The notes under the pieces: generated by a model
Told to the model about the DNA's origin: nothing
Seen by the model: the letters and a program-made list of their open reading frames with translations, nothing else
The model's database searches: none
Shown here: positions 52,031-63,023 of the stretch, piece after piece
How the letters are laid out: each line of letters begins with the position of its first letter
Numbering within the stretch: position 1 is the first letter of the stretch
Made by a program: the position numbers and the translations under genes
NCBI GenBank assembly: GCA_963575745.1
Contig: CAUYUJ010017660.1
Location: forward strand, 572,501 to 636,500
Source: Prorocentrum cordatum
Lineage: Eukaryota; Sar; Dinophyceae; Prorocentrales; Prorocentraceae
Direction of reading: 5' to 3'
Length of the DNA stretch: 64,000 nucleotides

Positions 52031-53460
52031 TCAGAAACCATGCGTTGCAAGTCGGGAAATCAAACACCGATGTTCGCAAACCATCGAAAAAACACCATCG
52101 CAAGCTGTGGAAATTGAGTAGGACCACCGTCGCAATTGAACAAAATACCGCGCGCGCGTGGCATTTTTCACACATGTGTGCGCACTTTTCGTAGCAACTG
52201 CGCGCAAACAGTAATCGAACACGTGAATGCGATTACGCGTTTTCTTAAGTTGCGACCCGTCGCAAATTGAGAAAACCTGGTGTGCGTTGTGGATTGTGCA
52301 TTATCTGCGCGTGCCACACAGACAAAAATCATCATGCTTATATTGTGTGTTTCGGGTTGGCAATTGCACAACTATACGACTATACGCGTCCGCAATCGCA
52401 CAAAATTCAACAAGCGACTCGGTTATATGTTGGATTTCCCGACCATGCATGCGACAACCAATGACATACTGTCGGGCGTCAAACATCGACTGATGAGAAA
52501 ACAATAAGCGTGCGGCGCGCTCCGTTCACAACGCCTGCTCACATGCGTTAAGCGCAAGGCTTCGACCGTCGCGACCCCAACAACAATTCGCGCGCAAATA
52601 TGGGAACCGCCGCGCCGCGAAACCAACGACAGCTCGCGCGTAAAATGCCCGCGCGCATCTGCGAACAACAGCGGGCCGCCCGCGCCTGTGTCTACAAGCG
52701 CCCGCTCGCGCCCGCAAACACCAACGCGCGTAATGACGCAGATCGGCCGAACGTCGCGCGCAACGCCTTGCATTTTCAATCGCAGCGCGCACGTGTAAAA
52801 CAAGTGCAATGTCCTTCGAAAATCGAGGCAACCACCCAGAGCGCGACCGTCACACATCGGCCGAAATAGCGACAACACCAGTCGCAACTCAGACAACACA
52901 ACGAAACCGTCGGTCGCAATTCGAAACTGACCCCCGTCGCGCCACGCATGTATTTTATCGCGCCCCGCGCGCGCATGCGGAAGTAGTGGCAGCAACATTC
53001 GCATTAAATTTAAAACGCGCGAGCGCGTCTGCGAATATGGTGGGCGCGAAACTCACGTAGGTTAGCTCTAGCTGCGATCCATGCGTGCTCTGGGTCGTGC
53101 TAGCGCACGCTCGCGAATCTGCGACTCGGTTCAGCGGCTGCCTTTTCTGCGTGACATGAACGTCGCATCGCTCGCGCACCTGCTAAATGGAGAAAAAAAC
53201 AGCCGTTCCCGCCATACCCGAAACATTAGCAAATGCTCACCAGCCCATTCTACTGCCCACACCTCATTGCGTTGACCGAGCGACGTGGCATTCTTGGTGA
53301 ACAGCGGATGGGAAATCAGCCCACGACCAAAATGAACACCGCCCGCGCTGACAACGCGTGCGCGCGCAAACACGCGCGAATCCGCTCGCCATGTCCACCG
53401 CCCGCGCGCGCACTGCACCTCCCGCTTTGCCGTGGGGCGCGATCCGAGTGAGGGGCGTGC
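52031..53460. other. intergenic block rich in CGCAA/TTGCG and CGCGCG
   Basis: Compositionally distinct from its neighbours, with many TGCGAA, CGCAAC, GTCGCAA and CGCGCGC words on both strands. Frames here are short, on both strands, without recognisable protein character. I see no RNA gene. It may be the body of an old non-autonomous element. Confidence 0.35.
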
Positions 53461-54270
53461 CGATATGTGCAATGGGGTCGCGAGCAACAGCGCCTGGGTT
53501 CTTCGGGCAGCCCGAAAAGGGGGGGCGAAGTTAGGGCGGCGGCGGCGGGGCGGGGGGACTTGAGGCAGGGGGCATTCGCAAAGTCAGAGGTCGACCAACC
53601 ACAGGGGCGGGGGCGGAAGGGGGCAAGGGAACACGATAAGGGGCCCCCCAATCTCACATGGGCAGCGCCCTGGAAGGACAGGACAGGGGAGGGGAATGGA
53701 GGGAACTGAGCGGGGGGAGAGACATGGCTGGCGCTGCGCTGCTGACGTCCTATCTGCAGCCGCTCCGCTGCCATCTCGGCCCCGCTCCGCCCATCTTACC
53801 CATCTTCCGGCCCCGCCCTCTGGGCCACTCTGGGCCCCAGCTGCCGCAACGACGCCGATGTCATGCGAGGCGCGGAGGTTCATTTTCCTCGCGCGCAGGC
53901 ACGGCGCGACTACGCATGGCGACGCCGTCGCGATGCCGGACGGCGGCGTGGCGGCCATGCTGAACGAGCTCAGCACTACTACCTTCCCTGCCCTTGGGAA
54001 GTGGTCGCCGTCCAGGCATCGGATGCGACAAAGTGGGGGGAGGTGGGCGGGAGGGCAAGGCATCGGACAGGGTATGCTCGCCGTGCCAATCCAGCGGTTG
54101 CAGCGCAGTGCATTGCAAGCAAGAGGACGCTCTGGATGGGGCCCTGGATGGATTCCCTACCCGACGATTCCTCTCACGCCGTCTCCTTGCTCCCCTCCCG
54201 GGCCCCTCCCCATCCGTTCGGCTATCGATTGCGGTGCTACCCTTCCTTCGCCGTTGCCCTGGGCCGACAC
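53461..54270. other. unassigned GC-rich DNA
   Basis: Long overlapping frames on both strands, none convincing. No repeat of note. Confidence 0.35.
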
Positions 54271-54448
54271 CGATCGACGACGACGACGACGACCACGACC
54301 ACGACGACACCGATCGACGACGACGACGACGCGACGACGACGACGACGACGGCGACGCGACGACGCGACGACGACAACCACAGACCACGACGAAGACGAC
54401 GACGACGACGACAACGACGACGACGACACGACGACGACGACGTCGGCA
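54271..54448. repeat. ACG/GAC trinucleotide microsatellite
   Basis: Interrupted (ACG)n directly upstream of the first recognisable exon of B1-family copy 3. Confidence 0.9.
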
Positions 54449-56345
54449 AGGCTCCAGAGGCGCGTGCCCGAGCTGATGCAGTACCCGGAGCGCGGCATGT
54501 GCGACATCGACGCGATCGCGTTCGTACTCTGCGACGCTCGTGCTGTGCCAGCGGTCGTGCTAGATGCATGGAGGACTGCATGTAGGACTTTGTGCCGTGA
54601 ATTCGGTGTGCCTGCTCCTGATGACAGGGCCCCAGCGGCCCCAGCGGCCCCAGCAGCATCGCCAGCCTTGGCCCCGGACCCGTCGGGCACGCAGTCCCTG
54701 CTGGACGCAGCCCTTGCTCGGATTGCAGTGCTGGAGCGCAGGAGCTAGGGAGTGGGGAATATGGCTTGTCGCCCGTCGCCCACGGCCCTCCCTCCTACTA
54801 CCCTCCTACCTAACCCTCGTAGGCTTCTCCTGTTGAGGTTTGCGGTTCCTTTCGTTGCCGCAGGTCGGATTCGGCGCGCTGGCGGGGCTCAATGGTCAGA
54901 ATCTGTTTCGGCCCCTCCCCCGCCCCTTGCCCTGTTGCCCGAGCCCCAGAGAAAGCGCCCGAATCCAACTCCCCGTGGGGGGGGGGGGTCGACGGTCGGC
55001 GGGGTGCCTTCGCCCATGCCCCCATGCCCTTAGGGTGGAGACGTTGCAGGCCGACAAAAAGTCATTGAAACTTCAGCTGAAAAACGAATCTCGCAAAAAC
55101 GAGCGCCTCCAGAACAAGATTGAGCACAGCGAGCAAGAACATATTCATAAGATTACGGTGCTGCACTCAGAACAGCTCAGGCGGGGGCCTTCACAACGGT
55201 ACTTCTCCGTCCAGGGTGGGTTCATGCTGGCCGCGCGTCGAATTTTGGCAGGTGGCGCATCCAGGAGTTTCGGTTTTGCCTTAGGCATGGATATCATGAG
55301 CAAGACAATAACACCATGGGAAATAAAGTTGCGCGCCGCGCGCGTGGCCAGCATGAGGGCTTACATTAGATCGGGCGTTGCTAAAGTCCCCCTGGCCCGA
55401 GCTGCCCCCCCAGAATTTCCAAGAAGGCCCCCGCGGCCTCCAGCGCACCCCTCACTCGGCCCAAAGGTTCTCCCCGGAAGCCCCCAAATTGAGTGACGGC
55501 ACCTTGGGCCAGGGGCACATTTTAGCAACTCCCGACTAGAGAGAGTTACTTGGCAATCCACCGGGAGCTTAGCTACCGCATCAGCTCGGTTGCTGGCGGT
55601 GAGCAGGCGTGGTCCTACGCCCTGCACACGATCAGAGGGGACGCTACTAACGCCAAGGTTGGCCCTGGGACCATCAATCAGAACATGCCCTTGGCTCGAG
55701 CACGAGAGCTCCCCGGAGTGCCGCCAAGCCTATTCGGGCTGGTCTCCCCCTCCCCTGTCCCCATTGTCGTCCTCCGTTTGCCCCCTCTCCTTTGCCAGCT
55801 CCCCCCTATCCACCTTGATGGCTCTCTGATGGCTCCGCCTGCCCATTGCAATCAACCCGCACAGTAACGTTAACGGACAACTTCCCAACTTTCCAAGGTT
55901 GCCCTGCAAGCCCTTGCACCCTTGCCCCTTCGGCTCAGCGGCTTTCGTCGGCCAGAGTCGGCCAGCCCCGTTTGCCGTTTGACAACCGTTAACGTTACGT
56001 TGCGCTCCAAGGCCCATGATACCCACAGTCAGTCCTCAGACTATGGATTCCATAGTATGAGGACTGACTGTGGGTATCATGCAAGGTGTGGCAGAAGCAG
56101 AAGCTCCACGCAGTGGAAGTGACATGCTCGTTCGTCAACTCACCGATATTGCCGCGCCACGACTACGTGGTCGATGTGCTGCCCCGCGTGCACACCAGGA
56201 AGCTGCTGACCGACTTGCAGGTGCACGTGCACGGCAGCGGATGGGGTGCTCTCAGCATGCTTCGCAAGCAGCTGGCGAGCATCGGGCTGGACACGACGTC
56301 GGCGTCGCATGTGCCCGCCATCTGCTGGTCTGCGGGTGCTGCCAA
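54449..56345 (+). CDS. B1-family (DDE-transposase-like) copy 3, multi-exon fragment
   Basis: Four exons join in one frame: about 54449-54741, 55034-55369, 55540-55657 and 56086 to about 56345. The first junction completes a coiled coil (ARIAVLER + RVETLQADKKSLKLQ). Exon 2 carries a helix-turn-helix-like FGFALGMDIMSKTITPWE, matching B1 GLSMGMDISSTTVTAWE. Exons 3 and 4 read HTIRGDATNAK + VWQKQKLHAVEVT, matching B1 YFIRSDATNAEVWQRSKLMTV, followed by LLTDLQVHVHGSGWGALSML against B1 DFADLQVVEGSTGRDCYAMV. About 17 residues in exon 3 are absent from B1. The second Asp and C-x2-H parts are not found, so it is truncated at the CT microsatellite or continues beyond an unrecognised intron. Start unknown. 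Confidence 0.65.
54742..55033 (+). other. copy 3 intron 1 (GA-AG)
   Basis: Borders are GCGCAG|GAGCTAGG and CCCTTAG|GGTGGAG, with AGG at both ends so the exact cut is ambiguous by one base. A TAG right after the border is skipped and the coiled-coil heptads continue across. A pyrimidine-rich stretch precedes the acceptor. Confidence 0.7.
55370..55539 (+). other. copy 3 intron 2: transposon-like intron with inverted repeats
   Basis: The interval is bracketed by TAGA (55367-55370 and 55537-55540). It carries terminal inverted repeats: TCGGGcGTTGCTAAA at 55371 and, in reverse complement, TCGGGaGTTGCTAAA at 55535, each continuing into CCCCTGGCCC. Removing 170 nt joins ATT AG with A GAG in frame. 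It has the features of an introner: a mobile element that makes its own splice sites with its target duplication. Confidence 0.72.
55658..56085 (+). other. copy 3 intron 3 (GT-AG, 428 nt) with foldbacks
   Basis: Borders are GCCAAG|GTTGGC and ATGCAAG|GTGTGG, with AAGGT at both ends. Joining AAG with GTG restores the B1-like motif NAKVWQKQKL. Inside, GTAACGTTAACGG (55864) is inversely repeated as CCGTTAACGTTAC (55986), and a long hairpin ends five bases before the acceptor. Confidence 0.8.
56016..56080. repeat. near-perfect 32-bp inverted repeat, 1-nt spacer
   Basis: Arms 56016-56047 and 56049-56080 pair at 31 of 32 positions (ATGATACCCACAGTCAGTCC outermost), with one base between. In RNA this would be a very stable hairpin just before the splice acceptor of copy 3 intron 3. 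Confidence 0.95.
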
Positions 56346-56398
56346 CGTGTCGCATGTTTCTGATTCGCCTTCCCCCCGCTCGTCCCTCCCCCCTTTCT

Positions 56399-56402
56399 CT
56401 CA

Positions 56403-56455
<53 letters not shown>

Positions 56456-56573
56456 TCACTCACTCTCGCTCTCTCTCGCTCTCTCTTTCTTCATGTATTG
56501 ATTTATACATTTCTCGGCATTGTGTTTCTACACATTTATATCTATAGAAGAGAGAGGGAGAGAGAGGGAGAGA

Positions 56574-56629
<56 letters not shown>

Positions 56630-56720
56630 AAGAGAGAAAGAGAAATCTGGATAGAGAGAGGGAGAGAAAGAGAGAGATAACAAACAAAGGAACGAGAGAG
56701 AGAGAGAGAGAGATCGGACA
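56399..56720. repeat. (CT)n followed by (GA)n
   Basis: CT runs (56399-56490) and GA runs (56546-56712) lie about 55 bp apart in inverted orientation. Confidence 0.95.
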
Positions 56721-57082
56721 AGTAGGCGGACCAGGGTCCGTCCGCGAGGCGCACTGCGGCGCGACAACTCGCATACACTATTTGCGGCGGTGCAGCCTTT
56801 AGATACGAGGGCGGGCAACCAAAAAAAACCCTCCCCCGGCGCAGTGCGACAGACGCTACAGACGGCGGACAGACGATGATGATCTCACCTGTCAGACCGC
56901 GTGAGGAAATAGGCCCCAACAAGAAAGGCGACGTGCTGACACGTGGCTAGGCGGCTTGGCAGACCGCCAGTTGGGCGCTTGGCCGCAAAGCGGCGCGCAG
57001 TGACGGGGCACCCCCCGCCCCCACGCCCTGACACCGTGGACGCGGAGCCACGCGTACACACGGGCAGGCAGAAAGGAGGAGA
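56721..57082. other. unassigned DNA, possible 3' region of the right-hand LINE
   Basis: No gene is seen. If the minus-strand LINE has a 3' untranslated region it would lie here; no poly(A) run was found on that strand. Confidence 0.35.
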
Positions 57083-57745
57083 TTAGCGCGGGGCACCAGG
57101 TGGAGCGCCGCGGAACGATGACAGCGTCGGCACGGCACCATCGGGCGAGGCCGTGAGCAGCTCGGCAAAGGCTCGCCCAGCGCTGTGGAGGCGCTGGAGT
57201 AGAGGGCCTTGACGAGCTTGGGCGGCGGCGAGGTCCGCGGCGAGAGCTAAGCACCTCTGCTGGAGAGCAGCCATAGCCTGTGACAGCTCGGTTTCGCGGT
57301 CGGTGAGGGGTGGCTGCTCAGTGCCAGCAGCCGAGAGCCTCGAGACAGAGGCGAGGTCCTCGGTACGCCTGTCCAAATGGTGGACTAGCGTAGTGCGGCA
57401 CCCTGTACGCTGTCGTCCGTCACCCTTGAAGGGTGACTGGAGGGGCCCACGCGACCCCAGGGCTGGAGCCGCTAGGGCCACGCCCCGAGAGGTCGGGAGA
57501 GCCGCTTCCTCTCGCTCAGCAACGATGGAAGCGTGGATGGGGCACGAGGGCCTGTCTGGTTTAGTACCCTGCGGGGGGGCTGAAGCCGCCCCCGCGGGCT
57601 GCCGGCGGTGGGGGGGCGGAGTGGTTTGCGCGGTGGGACCAGTCATGATGCCGTGCAAGGGCTCTGAGGTCGGTCGCGTAGAAGGTTGGCGTCTCGGTAG
57701 GGCGGCATGGTCGGCAGCGTGTGGTATCGGCGGTGCGTCCTCCAT
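57083..57745 (-). CDS. LINE accessory ORF3 (220 aa), coiled coil
   Basis: It starts five bases after the stop of the endonuclease-RT-RNase H frame. The first 120 residues are Pro/Ala/Arg-rich and disordered-looking. Residues about 147-195 (TDRETELSQAMAALQQRCLA and following) are a clear heptad coiled coil. No enzyme motif is visible. It may be a separate cistron of the LINE or a C-terminal extension after a frameshift. Unusual for LINEs and not assigned to a family. Confidence 0.45.
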   Translation of the reverse strand: MEDAPPIPHAADHAALPRRQPSTRPTSEPLHGIMTGPTAQTTPPPHRRQPAGAASAPPQGTKPDRPSCPIHASIVAEREEAALPTSRGVALAAPALGSRGPLQSPFKGDGRQRTGCRTTLVHHLDRRTEDLASVSRLSAAGTEQPPLTDRETELSQAMAALQQRCLALAADLAAAQARQGPLLQRLHSAGRAFAELLTASPDGAVPTLSSFRGAPPGAPR

Positions 57746-57750
57746 GCCAC

Positions 57751-60700
57751 TCAGTCCGCGGGGGTCACCCAGGTCATGGTCGGCGTCTTGGCGGTGGCCG
57801 ATATCATCGTATGTGGGCGATGTCGCTCTCGGGGACGGAGTCGCAGTAGGGATCGAGAGGTTTCCCGACGGGCGGGGTTTTCGCTGGCTGGTCCGTCGTC
57901 CAAAGCGTCCGATCCCCCACCGAAGCTGAACAGGTCATCCTCCTGTTCGTCAGCGTCTTGAAAATGAGCGGCGTTGTCATGTGGGTGCGCTGCCGCTCTC
58001 AATGGCGGAGTCGGGGGCGCCGTGCGGGTGCCCGACGGGGCAGGGTTGGCGCTGGCTGGCCCGTCGCCCAGGAAGTCCAGGCCCCCACCAAAGCCGAACG
58101 GGTCGTCCTCCTGTTCGTCGAATATCGCCCGTTGGGCCTCGGCCCAGAGCTCGTCCGGGTTCTGTGGGATGTCTGGTCCAGCCGCGGGTGGTGCCTGGTC
58201 AGACAGCAGGGGATTTGGTTCCATTTTGTTGAGTTCCGCAGCTGTGAACCCAGCCCTGCGGTGTGGGAGGGGGAGTGTACGGTGTCTACGCTCGTAGATG
58301 GCGACAGCGACTCCATGAAGCACGGTCGCTTGGCGATGTCGTGTTTTGGCAGCTTCGACAATGTCGTCTGGAAGGTTATGAGTACGTGCCGCCGTTGTGG
58401 CGAGGGCGTCAGCCTGACGATTGAACTCCTCCGCGATGGGCCCGATGAGCCCGAGGTCGATGCCCATGTCGCCCTGGTGGCTAGCGACTTTCTCGACGCG
58501 GAACATGTTGGGCTTGGCCATGACGCATCGGTGGATCTTTTCCCAGAGCTCCACGTGCGTGCCCTGCGGTGGTGAGTGTCCGTCGATGATCCTTTGGAAC
58601 CATCAACCACCGCCTGGTTGTCCACGAAAACGTGTACGGGCCGTTCAGCACATGCCGTGAGGTGGACAATGGCGAGGGTCTCCGCAAGCTGTGCGTTCTG
58701 CGTAATGCCGTGAACGCGTGCACTGTAGTTCATGCGGTGGTCGATGCCGTAGTAGACGCCGTAGCCCGCTCGTGCTAGCAATGGGATGGCTTGGTTGGTG
58801 CATGCACCGTCCGTGGCAGCGTAGACCCATGTCCAACCAGTGTCGTGGTCAAGGTAGGTGGTGTAGGAGTCCTGGGCTGAAGCCGCAGGATCTCCCTCAG
58901 GTGGGGGCCGCGGTATGGGCTGAGGTAGCGGGTCCCTCGCGAGGTCGGCCTGCAGGTCGAGGAGGGCTGGGTCTTCATCGAAGAGCCCGCAGTGTCTTGT
59001 GTGCGGCGGAAGACGGGCCCACTGCTCGTCACTGATGAGGGTGGTGAGAGGGACTCTTTCTCGGGCCCAGCACTTGCAGTCGCGAACAGTGTGCTCCTGA
59101 GTTTCCTCTTCCTCGTCGCAGTATCGGCAGATGGGGCTGGGGTCAGCGGACGTGTTTGATCGGGATCGTCGCTGTTGGGTGTGGTCCCCGCCCGACAGGT
59201 AGTTTAGGAGGAGCGCCAGCTGCCATGCGTTGCATTTGGCTGCTCCTTTCGTTCGGGCGAGCCACGTGCTGGCGAAGAGGTCGAGGCCCTGTCTGACAGA
59301 GGCCAGGTGTCCAAGGTCATGACGCCGTGGCTTGATTTTTCTCAGAAAGGCTCTGCGTTGTGAGGCTCGCAGCATGTGAAGGAAGGCGTTTTGGGGTAAG
59401 TTCAGCCAACTGATCTGACAGCCCCAGTCGTCGTACATGATGCCAAATGTGGGCCAGGTCCAACGGAGCTGCTGAAGCGTCTGGACAAGTCGTCCGACAG
59501 GTCCTCCCCCGAAAAGGGTCTGGACATGGTGTTGGAGATCCCTGACGAGACCGCAGAGAGTAGCGTCGCGGTTAACCTGTCGCCGCAGACACAGGAAGAC
59601 TTCACGCTGCATAATGGCGTCAATCTCCAGGGCGTGTCCTGGGACGCACACGGCCATGAGAGTCCAAAACTCGACCCACCTGTTTCCCTTGGGGCGGATA
59701 GCCGCCTTAAGGGCATGGTTGTAGGCAGTTTTGACGGGGCCTGATGGGGCTTGAATGTCGGTGCCCGTGGTACAGACGCTGGCAGCAAGGGAACGGGCGT
59801 GCCGCGCCTTAATAAGCATCGGTGATGGGAGCTTGCCAATGCGCGGCAGGCGACTAGTCGCCCTGCGAACACGGGCGTCAGCGGTGGCCGTGAGGTTAAG
59901 CGCGGCTGGAGCCGGCGCTGCCTCGGCGTTGATGTAACTCCCGACGAGCTTGAAGGAGTCGACCACGCGTAAGGGCCGTTCCGCCAGAGTGAGCTGGGTA
60001 ACGGCGGTGTGAAGCTCGTCGGTGAGCGCCCACCCCGCCACTTTGCCAGGGTGAATGCGTTGACCTGAAAATCGATCAAACTTGGCGGTTTCATCAAGAG
60101 ATTTCTGCAACTCAGGCGCGGTGTGGGTAGTGGAGTTGCTGTCGTCAACAAAGGTAGTGCTGAGTGATCGCGGAACGTATCGATGCTGTCTCTTGGTCCA
60201 CACACACATGAGCAGCTTAATGTCGTCCAGGGACCAAGAGCTTCCCTGGAGGTGACCGTTTGTCCTGGCCAGTTCCTTAGAGTACGCACCGTTCATGCGG
60301 ATGTAGCGTTTGTGGCGACTGTAGAAGTTTCTGCGGACAGTAACGATGTCTTGGGGACACCCCGCGTGAAGCGCAAGGTTAAGGCAGATGTCCGTGATGA
60401 GGTAGTCGAAACACTTCTGTCGGTCCAGGGCAGCTCCAGCTAAGGGAAGGAGTAAGGCCCTGGCGTGTTCGATGCGCAGGGCAAGAGAGGTGCTGACGTC
60501 CCCAATGGTAGCTTTGGGGACAGCGCCAAAACTCGTGGCGTGGGTCCATCCTTTCCGCCAGTCCGTGAGGCTGCGGTAAGCTGGCGCTTCCCACGCATAC
60601 ATCCAAACGGAAAGCACCGAGAGAAGTCGTTGGTCCGTTGGGAGTTCGCCTCGGCCTTTTCGGAGGCACGGGTTTGGCACGTGGAGGAGGGGTTCTGGGA

Positions 60701-62882
60701 TGGTGCCAGTGCGTTGCATAGCGCGTAGGACGCTGGCGAAGAGGCGAAGAATGTCGTCGGGTAACTCCTTAGCCTCCTTAGTAGTCCAGCCGTCCAGTCC
60801 CCCCGCGCGGCGCGGTGAACGGGTGCGAATGAAGTGGATGAGTTGGTCGTCGGTGAGGTGGAAAGGGGTAGCTGGTGATGGCGTAGGCAGCTCCTGTCGG
60901 TACTCGTCGTAGAAGTCGGCCCACGTCGGCATGGCTTCGGCGTCATGTCCCGCACGTGCACGGTACCTGCCCAAGATGGGCTCCCAGGTGTCGACCATGA
61001 GCTTCAGCATGTCCTTGGTGTTAGCAACAATGGCGTTGGCAGGGAGGATGTCGGGGACTTGCGCAGGTGGTGGTTCACGAGTGTGGTCTTCGTCGCTGTC
61101 CGTGTCGGGCGAACTACCGTCGCTGGGGCTGAAGCCGCCAGCTTCGGTGTCAGCGTCGCTGTCGTCCGTGCTAGCTTCGTCAGGTTTAAAGGCGTTGGTG
61201 TCGCAGTGGAGTTGCGTATCGTCAGGTGTGGTAGGCGTGCGGAGATACGCCGTGGGCGAGCTGTCAGCAGCCCGTGCGTATATGGCCGCCTTTCGCCCGC
61301 TTGGCTCGCGGACGCCCTCAGCCCATATCTTGATGCGTTCAGCTTTGGCGCGGTTCGCACGTCGCGCCAGCTCCAAGTCGAGGTGTTGGATCAAAACGTC
61401 AAGGTGCTCTCCGTGAGGTGCTGGCTCGTCGGGGGTCCAGGCCTCGGGGAAGTCTAGGAGAACCGTGGGGCGCAGCTTGTGGCATAGGAGGCGGGCCGCG
61501 GTCCACGTGCAGTCGATGCGCTGCGCGAGGTACGGCGGGATAGCACGGCAATCCAAATGATGGTGCTGTCCGATGAAACGAAGCTCACAGAGTTGCCGAT
61601 GGAGCTTGCGCAGTCGGTTCATGTGTATCGTGGAAGCTCCGTAGGTGGGGAAGGCGCGGGGGACAACTGGTCGCTCTTCGAACGTGGGCGTGAGCCCGTG
61701 CATGGTGGGGGGCTTCTTTTTTGGGTGGTCGGGCGGTGGAGGTGGCAGGTCGCGCAGACGGGTGAGATGGTACTCATGACTGGCCTCGTTAGCCAGGGCG
61801 AACATGCGCTCCACGTCGTCGCGTGTGTCGGCCTGTTCCATGCGGTCCTGATATCGCCCAGCGATGAGGGTCCCTAGTGCCTGCAGCTCGTGACCCTCAT
61901 GAGCTCCATCGTCGGGAGGGTAGGGCGTGGGGGCAAGAAGACGTCGGGCCGTATGGTCGAGGCGACTGAGGTCAAGCGTGACCTGCAGGCCAACATGAGA
62001 CTTCGCTGGCAAGTCGCGAAGGTAGCAGAAGTCGGTGACAAGGGATCGCGCCGCTTGGTTGGCAATGATATAATCGATGCGCGAAGTGCGGGGGCACTTG
62101 GTGACGCGGTCCCAGTCAGGGATATTGCCGTATGTGTGCATGGTGTGGTCTGGTGTGCCCTCAGCGACGTTGAACCATCCGTGCTGCAACATGTGCAGAA
62201 GGTGTGGATTGTCGTCGATGTTCGTATTGGCGTCCATGCAGATGAAGTAGGGGGCTGAGCCGACCCTAGCGGCGGCGCAGTCAGCGAGCCGAAAAAGAGC
62301 TGTGCTGTCTCCTCCAGCAATCCCGTAGAGGCTCGCTATGTAGATCCCCGCGGGCCCGTGGTTGTTTCGTCGCCGCCTGCGGCGGTGTTGAGTGCAGAGC
62401 GGGAGAAAGACCTCGTGCCATCTTTTCTTGGCCTTGAGGGCGACGATACAGGGCGCATTGTCGTCGACAGTGGAGTCGACAATGGCATCCTTAGAGAGGA
62501 TGGCGACCCCTCCCGAGGCGCCAGTGTTGCCCACGACGGTGTGGTCTGTGCCGCCGTGGGCAGCTCTGCGCTGGGCTCGCGCCAGATCTAGGTCAGGTCC
62601 AAGACTGGCGTGGTATCCTCCGTGGAGTGGATTGGCGGCGCTGGTAGCGCTGGCTTGTCTAGTCGGCTTGGCATGTCGGGTCTCCTGCAGTGCTATGACT
62701 GCGGCGTTGTGGTCGACACCAAGGGCGGTGATGGTTGGCCAATTCGCTGAGAGACTGGTGATGTTAAGGCTGACGAGGTGTATGGAGCGACCTGGCCCGT
62801 CTCCATCGGTGGAACTGGGGTTTGCACGCCCCGCACGGTGAAGGTCAGCCTGACCCTCGCCCAGGTAGGAAGGCTTGGCCAC
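57751..62882 (-). pseudogene. LINE ORF2: endonuclease, reverse transcriptase, zinc knuckle, RNase H
   Basis: The endonuclease shows LNITSL, LQETRH, GGVAILSK, ASLYG, DANTN, SRIDYII and SHVGLQ (residues about 35-300). Reverse transcriptase marks are AGGLDGWTTKEA (about 700), ALDRQKCFDYL (motif A), GHLQGSSWS (motif B) and FVDD (motif C). A C-x2-C-x8-H-x4-C knuckle lies at about 59130-59080. RNase H has ATDGA (about 58815), AETLAIV and VDNQAV (about 58605). A single frameshift near 58580 moves the rest into the frame ending at 57751: KVASHQGD and EEFNRQADALA complete RNase H, followed by two acidic repeats (DEQEDDPFGFGGG and DEQEDDLFSFGGG). No ATG opens the long frame; the 62882 codon is GTG and a TGA lies upstream. 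Confidence 0.9.
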
Positions 62883-63023
62883 AGTAGGAGCTCATGGCGT
62901 TCCTATGGATTAGCTTGACCGGGGCTGAAGCCGCCGTCAGGCCAGAAGTATAGGCGGGACACGGTCGGCACTGCGCCAGGGGGGGTTCATAAACGTCAGT
63001 AAAAATGTCACGAAAAATCCTCC

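Noticed and set aside
53696-54448. Gene upstream of B1-family copy 3 (long plus frame)
   Set aside because: The frame crosses GC-rich sequence and an (ACG)n tract without recognisable protein character; only the part after 54449 is kept as an exon.
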